Assembly: GCA_963737015.1 (NCBI GenBank)
Contig: CAVTQZ010000003.1
Coordinates: forward strand, 62,001 to 126,000
DNA length: 64,000 nt
Source of the DNA: CAVTQZ01 sp963737015
GTDB taxonomy: Bacteria; Actinomycetota; Acidimicrobiia; Acidimicrobiales; UBA8190
Direction: 5' to 3'
Position numbers and translations under genes: made by a program. Within the stretch, counting starts at the first letter, position 1, and the number at the start of each line of letters is the position of its first letter. Under the pieces are notes generated by a model, which did not search any database, had not been told where the DNA came from, and saw only the letters and a program-made list of their open reading frames with translations. Of the stretch, positions 27,415-36,718 are shown one piece after another.

Positions 27415-27962
27415 CGCGCTTTCCCCGTGCCAGGTACCTGTCGAGCCCCGAGTCGGTTACAGCACCGTCCAGGTGAGCCACGACGACTCCCGAAGGCGAG
27501 ATGATGAAGGTCTCAGGAGGGCCGCGCACTCCGTAATCGAGCGCGATCTGCCCCCCGGGGTCTGAAACGACCGGCCAGGTGGCCCCCGAAGTGGCAAGGA
27601 ATTGCCTTGCGCCCGAGACAGAGTCGTCGAAGACGACCCCGACAACGGCCGCGTCGTCGGCTCCCCGGCGGTCGTGCTCGAACGCGAACTTCACGAGGTC
27701 CGGCTGCTCCTGTTCACAGGGAGGGCACCAGCTCGCGAAGAAGTTCAACAGGACCCAACGTCCCCGGAGAGAGGAGAGTGCGAAGTGGTCGCCTTGAAGG
27801 GTCGCGCCCGAGACCGACGGAGCGCTCTTTCCGAGCAGAGGAGTGGCCACCTCCGTGTACGGAGCCGGGGGGCGGGTCGCAAGCACGGCGATCAACGCGC
27901 CCACGACCACGAGGGCGCCGAGCGCGCTCCAACGCGCGCACGTGTCGGCCCGACCTCTTCAC
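27407..27962 (-). pseudogene. ccmG: CcmG/TlpA-like thioredoxin, one apparent frameshift near the start
   Basis: Periplasmic-type membrane-anchored thioredoxin that supplies electrons for cytochrome c maturation. FASWCPPCEQE is the active site and GVRGPPETFIISPSG the cis-proline loop. The main frame has only a late GTG (27910) in the middle of its membrane helix. A GTG at 27962 overlaps the ccmF stop as GTGA, the coupling used throughout this operon, and starts VKRSGRHVRA. Dropping one base at 27931-27932 joins it to WSALGALVVVGALIAVLATR, which completes the signal anchor. The joined protein is about 184 residues. If the frameshift is not real, the gene is 27407-27910. Confidence 0.82.
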
Positions 27963-30096
27963 GGCGACGCGACACCCACCTTCTCGTGCCGGCTCTCGGC
28001 GTCGTCTCGTGACGAACCGTTGCGGTGGAGGTCCGCTGCCGCTGCGGGAGGTGGTGGTACGGGCTGCGACACCGGGTCGGTCGGACGACGCCTTCGACCG
28101 GGTACGGCCGCCAGGACGGCGCCCAACGCGAGGACCGCTCCACCGACCCAGAGCCACGCGACCAGGGGCTGCACCGTCACCCCGATCCCCACCGGGCCGC
28201 CGCTGTTAGACGGGAGGCTGTCGAGTGTCAGATAGACGTCGTCGACCACTCCGGAGTCGATCGCCGGGGTGCCGACAGGATCGCTCCCCGATCCGAACTG
28301 GCTCACGGCTGGCTCGAAGGGGCCTCTGCCGTCCACGAGCACGAGGGCCTCGGTCGCGCTCTTCACGTCGGTGGTCACCTTGGCGAGTCCTTCGAAGGCG
28401 ATCACGTGACCGTCGAAGTTCCCTTTCGAGCCCGGCGCGAGGGTCAGCTCGCCGCGATGTCCGAACGATGTCGCAGAGGCGAGTGCGACCGCGATGATCA
28501 CGATCCCGAGATGGACGATCATGCCGCCGTTCGCCCTTCCCACGAGGCCCCTCCACGCGCGCGTTCCCTGGCGGTGCGACCCGAGGGTCGACAACACCAG
28601 TTGGCGGACGTTCGAGGCGGCGGCGAATCCGCCGAGGGCGAACGCGGACAGGGGGCCGAGACCACGGAGTCCTGCCGCGACGCAGACGACCACGAGTCCC
28701 ACCGCGAATGCAGCGGGCAGGAGCAGCCGGTCGCGAAGCGTCGCCCCGTGGGTCTTGCGCCACGGAAGGGCGGGACCGACGGCCATCAGCAACAGGAGGG
28801 CCAACCCGATCGGCAGGGTCATCGTGTCGAAGTACGGCGCGCCGACAGTCACCTGCTGGCCGCTGAACGTCTCGTAGAGAAGAGGAAAGACCGTGCCTAT
28901 GAGGACGATGAAGGCGAAACCCACGAAGAGGAGATTGTTCAAGAGGAATGCGCCCTCGCGGCTGAGTGGCGAGTCGATGCCCCCGACCGAGCGCAGGCGG
29001 TCGCCGCGCCAGGCGATGAGCCCAACTCCCACGAGCACCACCGCGCCGAAGAACCCGAGCAAGGCCGGGCCTATGTCGGACTCGCTGAAAGCATGGACGG
29101 AGGTGATGACCCCCGACCGCGTGAGGAACGTCCCGAGGATCGTGAGGCTGAAGGTGGCGACCACGAGCGACAGGTTCCAGACGCGAAGGATCCCGCGTCG
29201 CTCCTGGACCATCGACGAGTGCAGATACGCGGTGGCGCACAGCCAAGGGAGGAAGGACGCGTTCTCGACCGGATCCCAAGCCCAGAACCCGCCCCAGCCG
29301 AGCACCTGATAGGACCACCACGACCCGAGGACGATCCCGATCGTCAGAAACCCCCAGGCGAACAGGGTCCAACGCCGCGTCGCCGCCTGCCAGGTGACCT
29401 CACCCGAGCCGGCACCCGGTGCCGGCTCCGAATCCCCCGCGCCGGGTGCCGACACGGCGGCGCGGCCCCGCCGCGGGGACGAGGTTCCCGACGCGCCCGG
29501 TTATGAGCGACGCGATCGCGAAACGCGAACGGGACGCTGAAACCCACGAACCCCAGGTACAGAAGGGGCGGGTGGAAGGCCACCAACGCGTTGTTCTGCA
29601 ACAGGACGTTCGGACCGAGCCCAGACTGCGGCGCGGGGCCCGAAACCGTACGGAACGGGTCGGCGGGACCGGCCATGAGACCGAAGAAGAAGGCGGCGAT
29701 CAGGTAGGTGACCAAGGTGGCCCACCCGACGAGGGGGTCCTCACCGTGGCGCCTGAAGCGCCAGGTCATAGCCGCGATGTAGCCGGTGAGGATCAGGCCC
29801 CACAGGAGTATCGACCCCGCGAGGGCCGACCACATCCCGGTGATCGAGTAGAGAAGCGGGGTGACGCGGCTGTTGTTCTGCGCCACGAAGACGATGGAGA
29901 AGTCATGCGTTACGAGCGCGCGCTGCATCGCGATCGTCGCCAGCACGGCCCCCGCCAGCGCGATCGGCCCGTAGACACGCCCTGCGCGTACCAACTCCGG
30001 TTTGGACCTCACGAGGCCGTAGCAGAGGACGGCCGCGCCTGTGAGCACGGCGCCGAGCGCGATGTAAACCCCCGTGTGGCCCAGGGCCGCGTTCAA
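27959..30096 (-). pseudogene. ccmF: CcmF haem lyase subunit, two apparent frameshifts 50 bases apart
   Basis: Large polytopic protein of the CcmFH haem ligation complex. The N-terminal frame (from TTG 30096) has VAQNNSR, WSALAGSILLW and LLQNNALVAFHPPLLYLGFVGFSVPFAF; the C-terminal frame has the tryptophan-rich LGWGGFWAWDPVENASFLPWL and further helices. Removing one base from the AAA at 29521-29523 and one in the GC run near 29466-29475 gives VPFAFAIASLITGRVGNLVPARGRAAVSAPGAG, a continuous CcmF of about 711 residues. The extracytoplasmic C-terminal loop and final helix are present. An ATG overlapping the ccmE stop lies just upstream but in a different frame. Confidence 0.87.
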
Positions 30097-30112
30097 CCGG
30101 GTTGCACCTTCA

Positions 30113-30556
30113 TCAGCGGGTCGTCCCGTTCGGTGCCACGACCCGCCCCGGGTGCGCTTCGACGTACTGCGCGGAATGGTCGACGATTATCTGATTCGAG
30201 ACGAACGTGAGCCCGGAGAAGTGCCCGACGACCACGACCGGTATGTCGGGCTGGAACAGCTGCGGCGGATCACCCGTGTTCGTCACCGCGACGCGGTCCC
30301 TCGTACCTGCGGCCACGAAGGACACCCCGTCACCCGTGCGGTGCACCGTGCCGGGGACGACCAGGCCTTCGAGTCGGAAGGTCTGGCTCCCGAGCATCGT
30401 CTTGTGCGACACGGCCTGGTCGACGGTCTCGAAGTAGTTGAGGGAGCCGGACAGCCCCTTGAAGATCAGAAAGGCGAACGCGCCCGCCAACACCACTCCG
30501 ACTGCTGAGATCCTCCAGGGAAACCGTCGCCGGCGGGTGCTGCCGTCGCCCTTCAC
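30113..30556 (-). CDS. ccmE: Haem chaperone CcmE, histidine type
   Basis: Membrane-anchored haem chaperone of 147 residues. One N-terminal helix (ISAVGVVLAGAFAFLIF) is followed by the OB-fold beta barrel (FRLEGLVVPGTVH, VAVTNTGDPPQLFQPDIPVVVVGHF). At the C-terminal end is VDHSAQYVEAHP, which provides the HxxxY motif whose histidine binds haem covalently; some non-proteobacterial CcmE proteins have cysteine instead. GTG 30556 overlaps the ccmD stop. Confidence 0.93.
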   Translation of the reverse strand: MKGDGSTRRRRFPWRISAVGVVLAGAFAFLIFKGLSGSLNYFETVDQAVSHKTMLGSQTFRLEGLVVPGTVHRTGDGVSFVAAGTRDRVAVTNTGDPPQLFQPDIPVVVVGHFSGLTFVSNQIIVDHSAQYVEAHPGRVVAPNGTTR

Positions 30557-30684
30557 GTCTCGTCCCGTGAGCCCTCGAGCGCGCTAGCGAGCCGCTCGAG
30601 GCGCCTGCGACGGAACCAGAGAATCGCCGAGTAGGAGAAGAGAACGCCCAGCGCGATCGCGTAACCGGCGTCTATGTAGCTCAC
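30553..30684 (-). CDS. ccmD: CcmD, small membrane subunit
   Basis: Tiny protein of 43 residues (VSYIDAGYAIALGVLFSYSA...) with a single membrane helix followed by the basic stretch FRRRRLERL, the usual CcmD pattern. CcmD helps release holo-CcmE from the CcmABC complex. It lies between ccmC and ccmE with four-base GTGA overlaps on both sides, which makes the call secure despite its size. Confidence 0.9.
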   Translation of the reverse strand: MSYIDAGYAIALGVLFSYSAILWFRRRRLERLASALEGSRDET

Positions 30685-31547
30685 GACCGCTCCGACGAGG
30701 AGTCGTCCGCGTTCACAGACCTCGCAGCACCGACGAGGGCACCTTCACCGACCCGAGGTGCACCGTCGAGGCCGACAGGATCCGGCGCCCCGCCGTGGAG
30801 CGCGGGTACGTCCTCGGTCCAGCGCTCGTGCAACGCGACGCGCAGCTCCGCGCCCTCGAGAGCCCCGGCAAGCACCTGGACGCGGTAGCGCAACAGGAGC
30901 ATCCAGAAGAACAACAGGGTGAAGGCGACGAAACCGAGAAGCAGTGTCCAGGCCATCGAGCCGTGGATGGTCGGCGAGAGGTTCGCGTTCAGGACCGTGG
31001 CCCCCTGGTGCAGCGTGTGCCACCACTGGACCGAGAAGTGGACTATCGGCACGTCCACGGCTGCGACCAGCGCACAGATGGACGAACGGCGCGCCCGCGA
31101 GTCGGGGTCGCCCGGCACCCTCCGTATTGCGAGGTACCCGAGCTGCAGCACCAACAACAGGGCGGTGGATGTGAGCCTCGCGTCCCACGCCCACCACACA
31201 CCCCATGTAGGGCGTCCCCAGATCGAGCCGGTGACGAGGGTCAGAGCTGTGAAGACGGTTCCCACCTCCATCGAGGACACGGCCAGGCGGTCGAAGAATT
31301 CGCTGCGCGTCCTTCGCCACAGCCAGAGCAGGCTCGAGAGAGCGGCCATGCCGAAGGCGAGGTACAGCGCCACCCACGCGATCGGAGGATGCACATAGAC
31401 GAGGCGGACGAGGTCGTGCTGCATCTTGTCGGGGGGCGTGACCCACAGTCCGAGCCACACGGTGAAGGCCAGCGACACGGCAGCGGCGACACCGATCGTG
31501 CGGGTGACCGCGCGCGCCCGCGTGCTCATCGCCGGCACCGCGCTCAC
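30681..31547 (-). CDS. ccmC: CcmC haem-handling membrane protein
   Basis: Integral membrane protein of 288 residues with six predicted helices and the haem-handling tryptophan-rich motif WGRPTWGVWWAWDARLTS. Conserved periplasmic histidines are in VYVHPPIAW and LHQGATV. It attaches haem to CcmE together with CcmD. The C-terminal tail of about 50 residues after the last helix is longer than usual. GTG 31547 overlaps the ccmB stop; an internal ATG at 31529 is the alternative. The frame open upstream of that is not coding. Confidence 0.93.
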   Translation of the reverse strand: MSAVPAMSTRARAVTRTIGVAAAVSLAFTVWLGLWVTPPDKMQHDLVRLVYVHPPIAWVALYLAFGMAALSSLLWLWRRTRSEFFDRLAVSSMEVGTVFTALTLVTGSIWGRPTWGVWWAWDARLTSTALLLVLQLGYLAIRRVPGDPDSRARRSSICALVAAVDVPIVHFSVQWWHTLHQGATVLNANLSPTIHGSMAWTLLLGFVAFTLLFFWMLLLRYRVQVLAGALEGAELRVALHERWTEDVPALHGGAPDPVGLDGAPRVGEGALVGAARSVNADDSSSERS

Positions 31548-32212
31548 GACGCCTCCAGGAGCGGCCCGTAGATGAGGACACCGAGCGCCAGGTAGACGGC
31601 GGCGAACACGACGAGCAGCTCCACCCAGGGTGCCACCGAGCCCTGCGACAGGGTCCCGAGCGCCGTCTGCCACGCCCGAGTCCCCGCCAGGAGCACGGGA
31701 GCGACGACCGGAAGAAGAAGGAAGGGAAGAAGCGTCTCGCGCACCCTGAGCCCCGAGACGAGCACGCCGTAGAGGGTCCCGACGGCCGCGAGCCCGGCCG
31801 TGCCCGCCACGCACGCCGCGGCCATCCAACCCGCGGAGTGAACGTGCGACCCGTAGAGGACGACGACACCGACGGCCAGCAGGACCTCGAGGACGATCAA
31901 CTGCGCGAAGAGCGCGGCGGTCTTGCCGAGGAAGATCCCCGCCGGATCGAGACCCGACATCCGAAGCCCGTCGCGACCCTCCGCGGACTCGAGCGACGAG
32001 CTGCGCTGGACGGCGAGCACCGACGAGAAGAGCAGCGCGACCCAGAAGAGGCCCGCGGCCGCTTGGACCATAGAAGCCCTGTCGGGTCCCAGCGCGAAGG
32101 CGAAAAGGACGAGGACGAGGACCGCGAAGGGAACAACCTGGTTGACGAGGACACGCGAGCGCATCTCTATCCGCAGGTCCTTGGAGGCGACCACGAGGCT
32201 GTCACGCCACAT
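31544..32212 (-). CDS. ccmB: CcmB ABC transporter membrane subunit
   Basis: Membrane subunit (222 residues, six hydrophobic segments) of the CcmAB ABC transporter that, with CcmC and CcmD, releases haem-loaded CcmE. The family features LVVASKDLRIEMRSR at the start and SSSLESAEGRDGLRMSGLDP in the first loop are clear. Start ATG 32212 overlaps the 3' end of ccmA by 11 bases. Confidence 0.93.
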   Translation of the reverse strand: MWRDSLVVASKDLRIEMRSRVLVNQVVPFAVLVLVLFAFALGPDRASMVQAAAGLFWVALLFSSVLAVQRSSSLESAEGRDGLRMSGLDPAGIFLGKTAALFAQLIVLEVLLAVGVVVLYGSHVHSAGWMAAACVAGTAGLAAVGTLYGVLVSGLRVRETLLPFLLLPVVAPVLLAGTRAWQTALGTLSQGSVAPWVELLVVFAAVYLALGVLIYGPLLEAS

Positions 32213-32915
32213 GCGCGCCTCCGCCGCTTTTCACCTCGCGCAGCTCACCGGTCACGCGTCCTCCCGCCATCTGCACGACCCTGTGTGCCATCGCCGCGCT
32301 CACCGCCAGCTCGTGCGAGGCCAGGAGGACAGTCGTGCCCGCGGCCGACGCCTCGGACACCAGCTCCGAGAGGAGGCCCCTCGCGGCCGAGTCGAGGCTT
32401 GCATGCGGCTCGTCGAGCAACCAGAGCCCGAGACGGCGGGCGCAGAGTGCCGCGAGGCACACGCGCCTTCGCTGCCCCGCCGAGAGCTTGCCCGCCTGCG
32501 TGCGCGACAGCCTCCCGGTGAGCCCGAGCCGTTCGAGGGCCGGGCCAACCTCGTTCACCGGGCCGCCCCCGGCGCGCACGGCGAAGGTCACGTTCTCCTT
32601 CACGGTGAGGTCGTCGTAGAGAGAGGGCGCATGGCCGACGAGACCCACCCGGCGGCGCAGCGAGGAGGCCTCGCGCCGCAGGTCGCGGCCGAGGACCGTG
32701 GCTTCGCCGCCCGCGAGCGGCAGGAGGCCGGCGCACGCTCTCAGCAAGCTGGTCTTGCCCGCCCCGTTCGGCCCCACGAGGGCGACGACCTCCCCCTCGG
32801 CAACCGAGAGGTCCACGCCGGCGAGGGCGGGGAAGCGCCCTGCGAGGGCGACGACATCACGAAGGAGCACGGCTTCGGGCATCGGGATCGGCGCACATGC
32901 TACGGGTGCCCCCAT
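32202..32915 (-). CDS. ccmA: CcmA ABC transporter ATPase
   Basis: ATPase of the CcmABCD complex. Walker A is GPNGAGKTSLLR, the signature is KLSAGQRRRVCLA, Walker B is LWLLDEPHASLD and the switch histidine lies in LLASHE. The size of 237 residues fits. Two starts are possible, ATG 32915 and ATG 32882 (MPEAVLLRDV); neither has a good ribosome binding site, and the longer is given. It sits 17 bases after ccdA. Confidence 0.92.
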   Translation of the reverse strand: MGAPVACAPIPMPEAVLLRDVVALAGRFPALAGVDLSVAEGEVVALVGPNGAGKTSLLRACAGLLPLAGGEATVLGRDLRREASSLRRRVGLVGHAPSLYDDLTVKENVTFAVRAGGGPVNEVGPALERLGLTGRLSRTQAGKLSAGQRRRVCLAALCARRLGLWLLDEPHASLDSAARGLLSELVSEASAAGTTVLLASHELAVSAAMAHRVVQMAGGRVTGELREVKSGGGAHVA

Positions 32916-32932
32916 GGCCCGATCCAAGCGGG

Positions 32933-33715
32933 TCAGCTCACGGTGAGGCGGTGAAGCCCGATGTCGTCGAGCCACTGCGAGACGTGCTGGGAGAGCCAGT
33001 GCAGGTTGTTCGTGAGCAGCAGGACCCCGAAACCGACGAGGGCGACCCCGGCCACGACGTCGACGATGGCCAGGCGGCGACGCACGCGGGCGAGCACTCC
33101 CGTGAGGCGCCCGAAGGCAAGACCCGTGATCAGAAAGGGCACCCCGAGACCGAGGGAGTAGACGACGAGAAGGACGATGCCCGATGCGAGGGTCGCCTTG
33201 GTGGCTGCGAGCCCGAGGACTCCCCCGAGCACCGGTCCGATGCACGGCGTCCAGCCGAAAGCGAAAGCCATGCCCATGACGGGCGGCGCCCAGGCGCCCA
33301 GTCGCGACGGCAGAGGATGAAAGCGACGCTCGCGGAGGAACATCCTCGGGGTGCCGACACCGGCGAGCCAGAGGCCGAGGACGACGACCACCGCGCCCGC
33401 GGCGATGTCGAGACCGCGCTGGTGCCGCAGCAGGAGGTGACCGAGTCCCGACGCCGCCGCGCCGAGCGCGGTGAAGACGACGGTGAAGCCTGCGACGAAG
33501 CCGATGACGCCGCGGAGCACCGGCCCGAGGTCGCGCGGACGGCCCTCGTCCATCTCGACCGCGGAGAGTCCGGAGACCATCGAGACGTATCCCGGTACGA
33601 GCGGAAGGACGCACGGGGAGATGAAGGAGAGCATCCCGGCCCCGAAAGCGACGAGGAGGCCGAGGGGATCCAGCGAGATGACGCCCGGGACGACTGCCTG
33701 CACGACGGGCATCAC
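32933..33715 (-). CDS. ccdA: CcdA cytochrome c biogenesis thiol transporter
   Basis: Polytopic membrane protein of 260 residues that moves reducing equivalents from cytoplasmic thioredoxin to CcmG/CcmH outside. Six membrane segments are visible, and the two redox cysteines lie in FISPCVLPLVPGY and FGWTPCIGPVLGG. Its place just before ccmA supports this function over other DsbD-family roles. It starts 21 bases after gmd. Confidence 0.94.
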   Translation of the reverse strand: MMPVVQAVVPGVISLDPLGLLVAFGAGMLSFISPCVLPLVPGYVSMVSGLSAVEMDEGRPRDLGPVLRGVIGFVAGFTVVFTALGAAASGLGHLLLRHQRGLDIAAGAVVVVLGLWLAGVGTPRMFLRERRFHPLPSRLGAWAPPVMGMAFAFGWTPCIGPVLGGVLGLAATKATLASGIVLLVVYSLGLGVPFLITGLAFGRLTGVLARVRRRLAIVDVVAGVALVGFGVLLLTNNLHWLSQHVSQWLDDIGLHRLTVS

Positions 33716-33736
33716 GCTGCCCGGGTCATGGCGCGC

Positions 33737-34717
33737 CTATCGGTCGATGAGCGCGAGATCGGCGTCGACCATCATCGCCACGAGTCGGGGAAAGTCGACG
33801 GTCACCTCCCAGCCGAGCTCGTTCTTCGCCGGCGAGGCGTCGCCGACGAGGAGGTCCACCTCGGCTGGGCGCATGAAGCGCTCGTCGCGCGCGACCACGT
33901 GCTCGGACCAGTCGAGACCGACGTGCGAGAAGGCGTTCTCGCACAGCTCGCGCACCGAGTGCGTCTGGCCCGTGGCCACGACGTAGTCGGCAGGTTCGTC
34001 CTGCTGGAGCATGAGCCACATCGCGCGGACGTAGTCGCCGGCGAAACCCCAGTCGCGGCGGGGCTCCAAGTCTCCGAGGAGGAGCTTCTCCTGTTGGCCG
34101 CGAGCGATCCGGGCGACCGCATGGCTCACCTTGCGTGTGACGAACTCGAGCCCGCGGCGCGGAGACTCGTGGTTGAAGAGCATCCCCGAGGAGGCATGCA
34201 GGCCGTGGCTCTCGCGGTAGTTGACGGTGATCCAGTGCCCGTAGACCTTCGCCACGCCGTACGGACTCCGTGGGTGGAAGGGTGTCGTCTCCTTCTGCGG
34301 CACTTCGTGGACCTTGCCGAACATCTCCGAGGAAGAGGCCTGGTAGAAGCGGATCTCGGAGTCGACGAGACGTATCGCGTCGAGGAGGCGCGTGACACCG
34401 AGGGCGGTCGTCTCACCCGTGAGCACCGGCTGGCCCCACGAGGTCTGGACGAAGGACTGCGCAGCGAGGTTGTAGACCTCCGCGGGACGGTGCTCGCGCA
34501 GCACGCCGATGAGCGAGATCTCGTCGAGCAGGTCGCCGGCCACGAGCGTGAGCCGGTCCTGGATGTGGGCGATGCGCTCGAAGTTGACGGTGGACGAACG
34601 CCGCACCATCCCGATCACCTCGTAGCCCTGATCCAGGAGGAACTCCGCGAGGTACGAACCGTCCTGTCCGGTGATGCCGGTTATCAGAGCCCGTTTCGCG
34701 CGTCTGCCGTTCGTCAT
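33737..34717 (-). CDS. gmd: GDP-mannose 4,6-dehydratase
   Basis: NADP-dependent dehydratase of the SDR superfamily making GDP-4-keto-6-deoxymannose, precursor of fucose, rhamnose or perosamine sugars. The 326 residues have TGITGQDGSYLAEFLL, the specific YQASSSEMFG and the catalytic YGVAKVYGH (YxxxK), plus the substrate loop FNHESPRRG. The next gene is ccdA in the same direction, so it may share a transcript with the ccm operon. No partner sugar gene such as a GDP-fucose synthase is adjacent; a glycosyltransferase lies about 1 kb away on the other strand. Confidence 0.95.
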   Translation of the reverse strand: MTNGRRAKRALITGITGQDGSYLAEFLLDQGYEVIGMVRRSSTVNFERIAHIQDRLTLVAGDLLDEISLIGVLREHRPAEVYNLAAQSFVQTSWGQPVLTGETTALGVTRLLDAIRLVDSEIRFYQASSSEMFGKVHEVPQKETTPFHPRSPYGVAKVYGHWITVNYRESHGLHASSGMLFNHESPRRGLEFVTRKVSHAVARIARGQQEKLLLGDLEPRRDWGFAGDYVRAMWLMLQQDEPADYVVATGQTHSVRELCENAFSHVGLDWSEHVVARDERFMRPAEVDLLVGDASPAKNELGWEVTVDFPRLVAMMVDADLALIDR

Positions 34718-34770
34718 CTCACACTCGTCATGTTCACAATCGTCACAGTCGGCATTTTCGCATTCGTCAC
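34714..34770 (-). other. 18-codon leader ORF with internal imperfect repeats, overlapping gmd
   Basis: GTG 34770 opens VTNAKMPTVTIVNMTSVR, whose TGA overlaps the gmd ATG (ATGA). The DNA is made of near-repeats of GTGACGA-type units spaced about 12 and 24 bases apart and is poorer in GC than its surroundings. It may couple translation of gmd, or may be spacer only. Confidence 0.25.
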
Positions 34771-34778
34771 GCTCTGGC

Positions 34779-35582
34779 TCACCGTCCGGACCACCTGGGG
34801 GACCTCTTCTCCAGGAAGGCGGCGATGCCTTCCCCGGCGTCCTCCAGCTGGTTGTTGAGGGTCAGGAGCGAATGCAGGTGCGCCAGTGCATCGGAGGCGC
34901 CCATGTCCCACACAGCGTAGAACCCATCGCGGCCGAGCCTGAGGACGGCGGGCGACTTCTCCGCGAGGGAGGAGGCGAGCTCGTCGACCGCAGCGTCGAG
35001 CTCGTCATGGGGCACCACCCTGTTCACGAAGCCGATGCGCTCGGCCTCCTCTGCTTGGACGACCCTGCCGGTGAGCATGAGCTCGAGCGCCTTCTTCGGG
35101 GGCATCGAGCGGACGAGTGGGACCGTGATCATGTGCGGCCAGAGGCCGACCTTCGTCTCCGGCACGCCGAAGCGCGCCCGGTCCGAGGCGATCACCATGT
35201 CGCAACCGAGAGCGAGACCGAATCCCCCTGCAAGAGCCCAGCCCTGTACGCGCGCGATCGTCGGCTTGCCCAGCTGCCACAGATCCTCCAGGAGCGAGGC
35301 GAGCACACCCCTCGACTCGTGGAGGGACAGAAAGCTCTCCTCCTCGGCGTTCATCCCACCCAGGTCCGCACCCGCACAGAACGCCTCGTCGCCCGCTCCT
35401 CGAAGGACGACGACGCGCACCTGTGGATCGTCCTTTGCGATCGCCAGGTCGGCGCGGATCGAGCGCATCACGTCCCAGGAGAGGGCATTGCGACGCTCGG
35501 GCCGGTTGATCGTGATGCAGGCGATGCCGTTCGTGACCGAATAGAGGACCTGCGACGAGCTGTCCGCTTCGGGCTCGGCCAC
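34779..35582 (-). CDS. Enoyl-CoA hydratase/isomerase family protein
   Basis: Crotonase-fold enzyme of 267 residues. The oxyanion hole is built by AFCAGADLGGM and ALAGGFGLALGCD. Glutamates that would be catalytic in hydratases appear as PETKVGLWPHM, close to the usual E but with differences, so the exact reaction (hydration, isomerisation or other) cannot be fixed. RIGFVNRVV is the normal C-terminal motif. GTG 35582 is preceded by TACGGT 8 bases earlier, which suggests a leaderless start. It is divergent from the glycosyltransferase, with 67 bases between. Confidence 0.9.
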   Translation of the reverse strand: MAEPEADSSSQVLYSVTNGIACITINRPERRNALSWDVMRSIRADLAIAKDDPQVRVVVLRGAGDEAFCAGADLGGMNAEEESFLSLHESRGVLASLLEDLWQLGKPTIARVQGWALAGGFGLALGCDMVIASDRARFGVPETKVGLWPHMITVPLVRSMPPKKALELMLTGRVVQAEEAERIGFVNRVVPHDELDAAVDELASSLAEKSPAVLRLGRDGFYAVWDMGASDALAHLHSLLTLNNQLEDAGEGIAAFLEKRSPRWSGR

Positions 35583-35626
35583 GGCATGCGACCGTAGCCC
35601 GGCACGGACCGCGACGAGGCGGCGGA

Positions 35627-35643
35627 CTGACGCATAACGTCAG
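35627..35643. promoter_or_regulatory. Small dyad between enoyl-CoA hydratase and glycosyltransferase genes
   Basis: CTGACG and CGTCAG arms are separated by CATAA, just upstream of the GTG at 35650 in a 67-base divergent spacer. The position suits an operator controlling one or both genes; which factor would bind is unknown. Confidence 0.3.
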
Positions 35644-35649
35644 CAGGTC

Positions 35650-36696
35650 GTGGACATCGGTGGCGGACGGCGGGTGGCTTTCGTGTCCTTTCGTCTCGGG
35701 GGTGGCGACGGCGTGTCCGTGGAGGCCGCCAAGTGGATCTGGGCGTTCGGAGAGCTCGGGTTCGACACCACGACGGTCGCGGGCGAAGGCGCCGAGGTCG
35801 TGCTGCCAGGCCTGGCCATCGACGCAGAGGAGCCACCTGCGAAGGAAGAGATCGAAGACGCGCTGAGCGCGGCCGACCTCGTGGTGGTGGAGAACCTGTG
35901 CTCACTTCCCCTGAACCCGCGCGCCGCCACGGTGGTCGCCGAAGTCCTGCACAACCGTCCGGCGCTGCTGCACCACCACGACCTGCCGTGGCAGCGTGAG
36001 CGCTTCGCCGGCTTTCCCCCTCCACCTGACCACCCGTCTTGGGTGCACGTCACGATCAACCAACTGAGCCGCCGTCAGCTCGCCCGACACCGCATCCACG
36101 CGCACGTCGTGCGAAACACGTTCGACACCGAGGTTGCTCCCGGGGACAGGGCGAGAGCGCGAGCCGAGGTCGGAGTCGGTGAGGAGGAGCTGCTGGTGCT
36201 CCAGCCGACGCGGGCGATCGCGCGCAAGAACATCGCGGCAGCCGTGACGCTCGCGGAGCAGCTGGGAGCGACCTACTGGTTGCCCGGTCCGGCCGAAGAC
36301 GGGTTCGGTCCGGAGCTCGAACGTGTCGTGAGCAAAGCGCGCTGTCCTGTGGTGCTCGGGCACGCCCCGGGCGCGGACGACGCGCGCATGTCCGACGCCT
36401 ACGCGGCAAGTGACATCGTCGCCCTCCCGTCGACTTGGGAAGGATTCGGGAACCCGGCGGTCGAATCGGCGGTCCACCTACGGCCGCTGGCGATCGGCCA
36501 CTATCCGGTCGCCGCCGAACTGGCTTCGTTCGGGTTCCGCTGGTTCGCCGCGGACGACATCGGGCGCCTCAGGCGCTGGGTGAGAGAGCCCGACAATTCG
36601 CTGCTGGAGCACAACGTGTCGGTCGCGCGGACCCACTTCTCGTTGCGCTCTCTTCCCGGGAGGATCGCGCAGGTGCTGGAGGAATCCGGCTGGTAG
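35650..36696 (+). CDS. Glycosyltransferase, GT4-like
   Basis: Predicted GT-B fold glycosyltransferase, 348 residues. The N-terminal GGGDGVSVEAAKW loop is typical for acceptor and phosphate contact. The C-terminal half shows LQPTRAIARKNIAAAV, then ASDIVALPSTWEGFGNPAVES, equivalent to the EX7E donor-binding motif of family 4. No membrane segment is seen. Neither donor nor acceptor can be named. GTG 35650 begins MDIGGGRRVAFVSF. Confidence 0.82.
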   Translation: MDIGGGRRVAFVSFRLGGGDGVSVEAAKWIWAFGELGFDTTTVAGEGAEVVLPGLAIDAEEPPAKEEIEDALSAADLVVVENLCSLPLNPRAATVVAEVLHNRPALLHHHDLPWQRERFAGFPPPPDHPSWVHVTINQLSRRQLARHRIHAHVVRNTFDTEVAPGDRARARAEVGVGEEELLVLQPTRAIARKNIAAAVTLAEQLGATYWLPGPAEDGFGPELERVVSKARCPVVLGHAPGADDARMSDAYAASDIVALPSTWEGFGNPAVESAVHLRPLAIGHYPVAAELASFGFRWFAADDIGRLRRWVREPDNSLLEHNVSVARTHFSLRSLPGRIAQVLEESGW

Positions 36697-36718
36697 GGCT
36701 GCGAAGTCGAGGTGCCGT

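Noticed and set aside
32897..34858. 653-codon open frame on the plus strand
   Set aside because: Antisense to ccdA and gmd, both securely identified.
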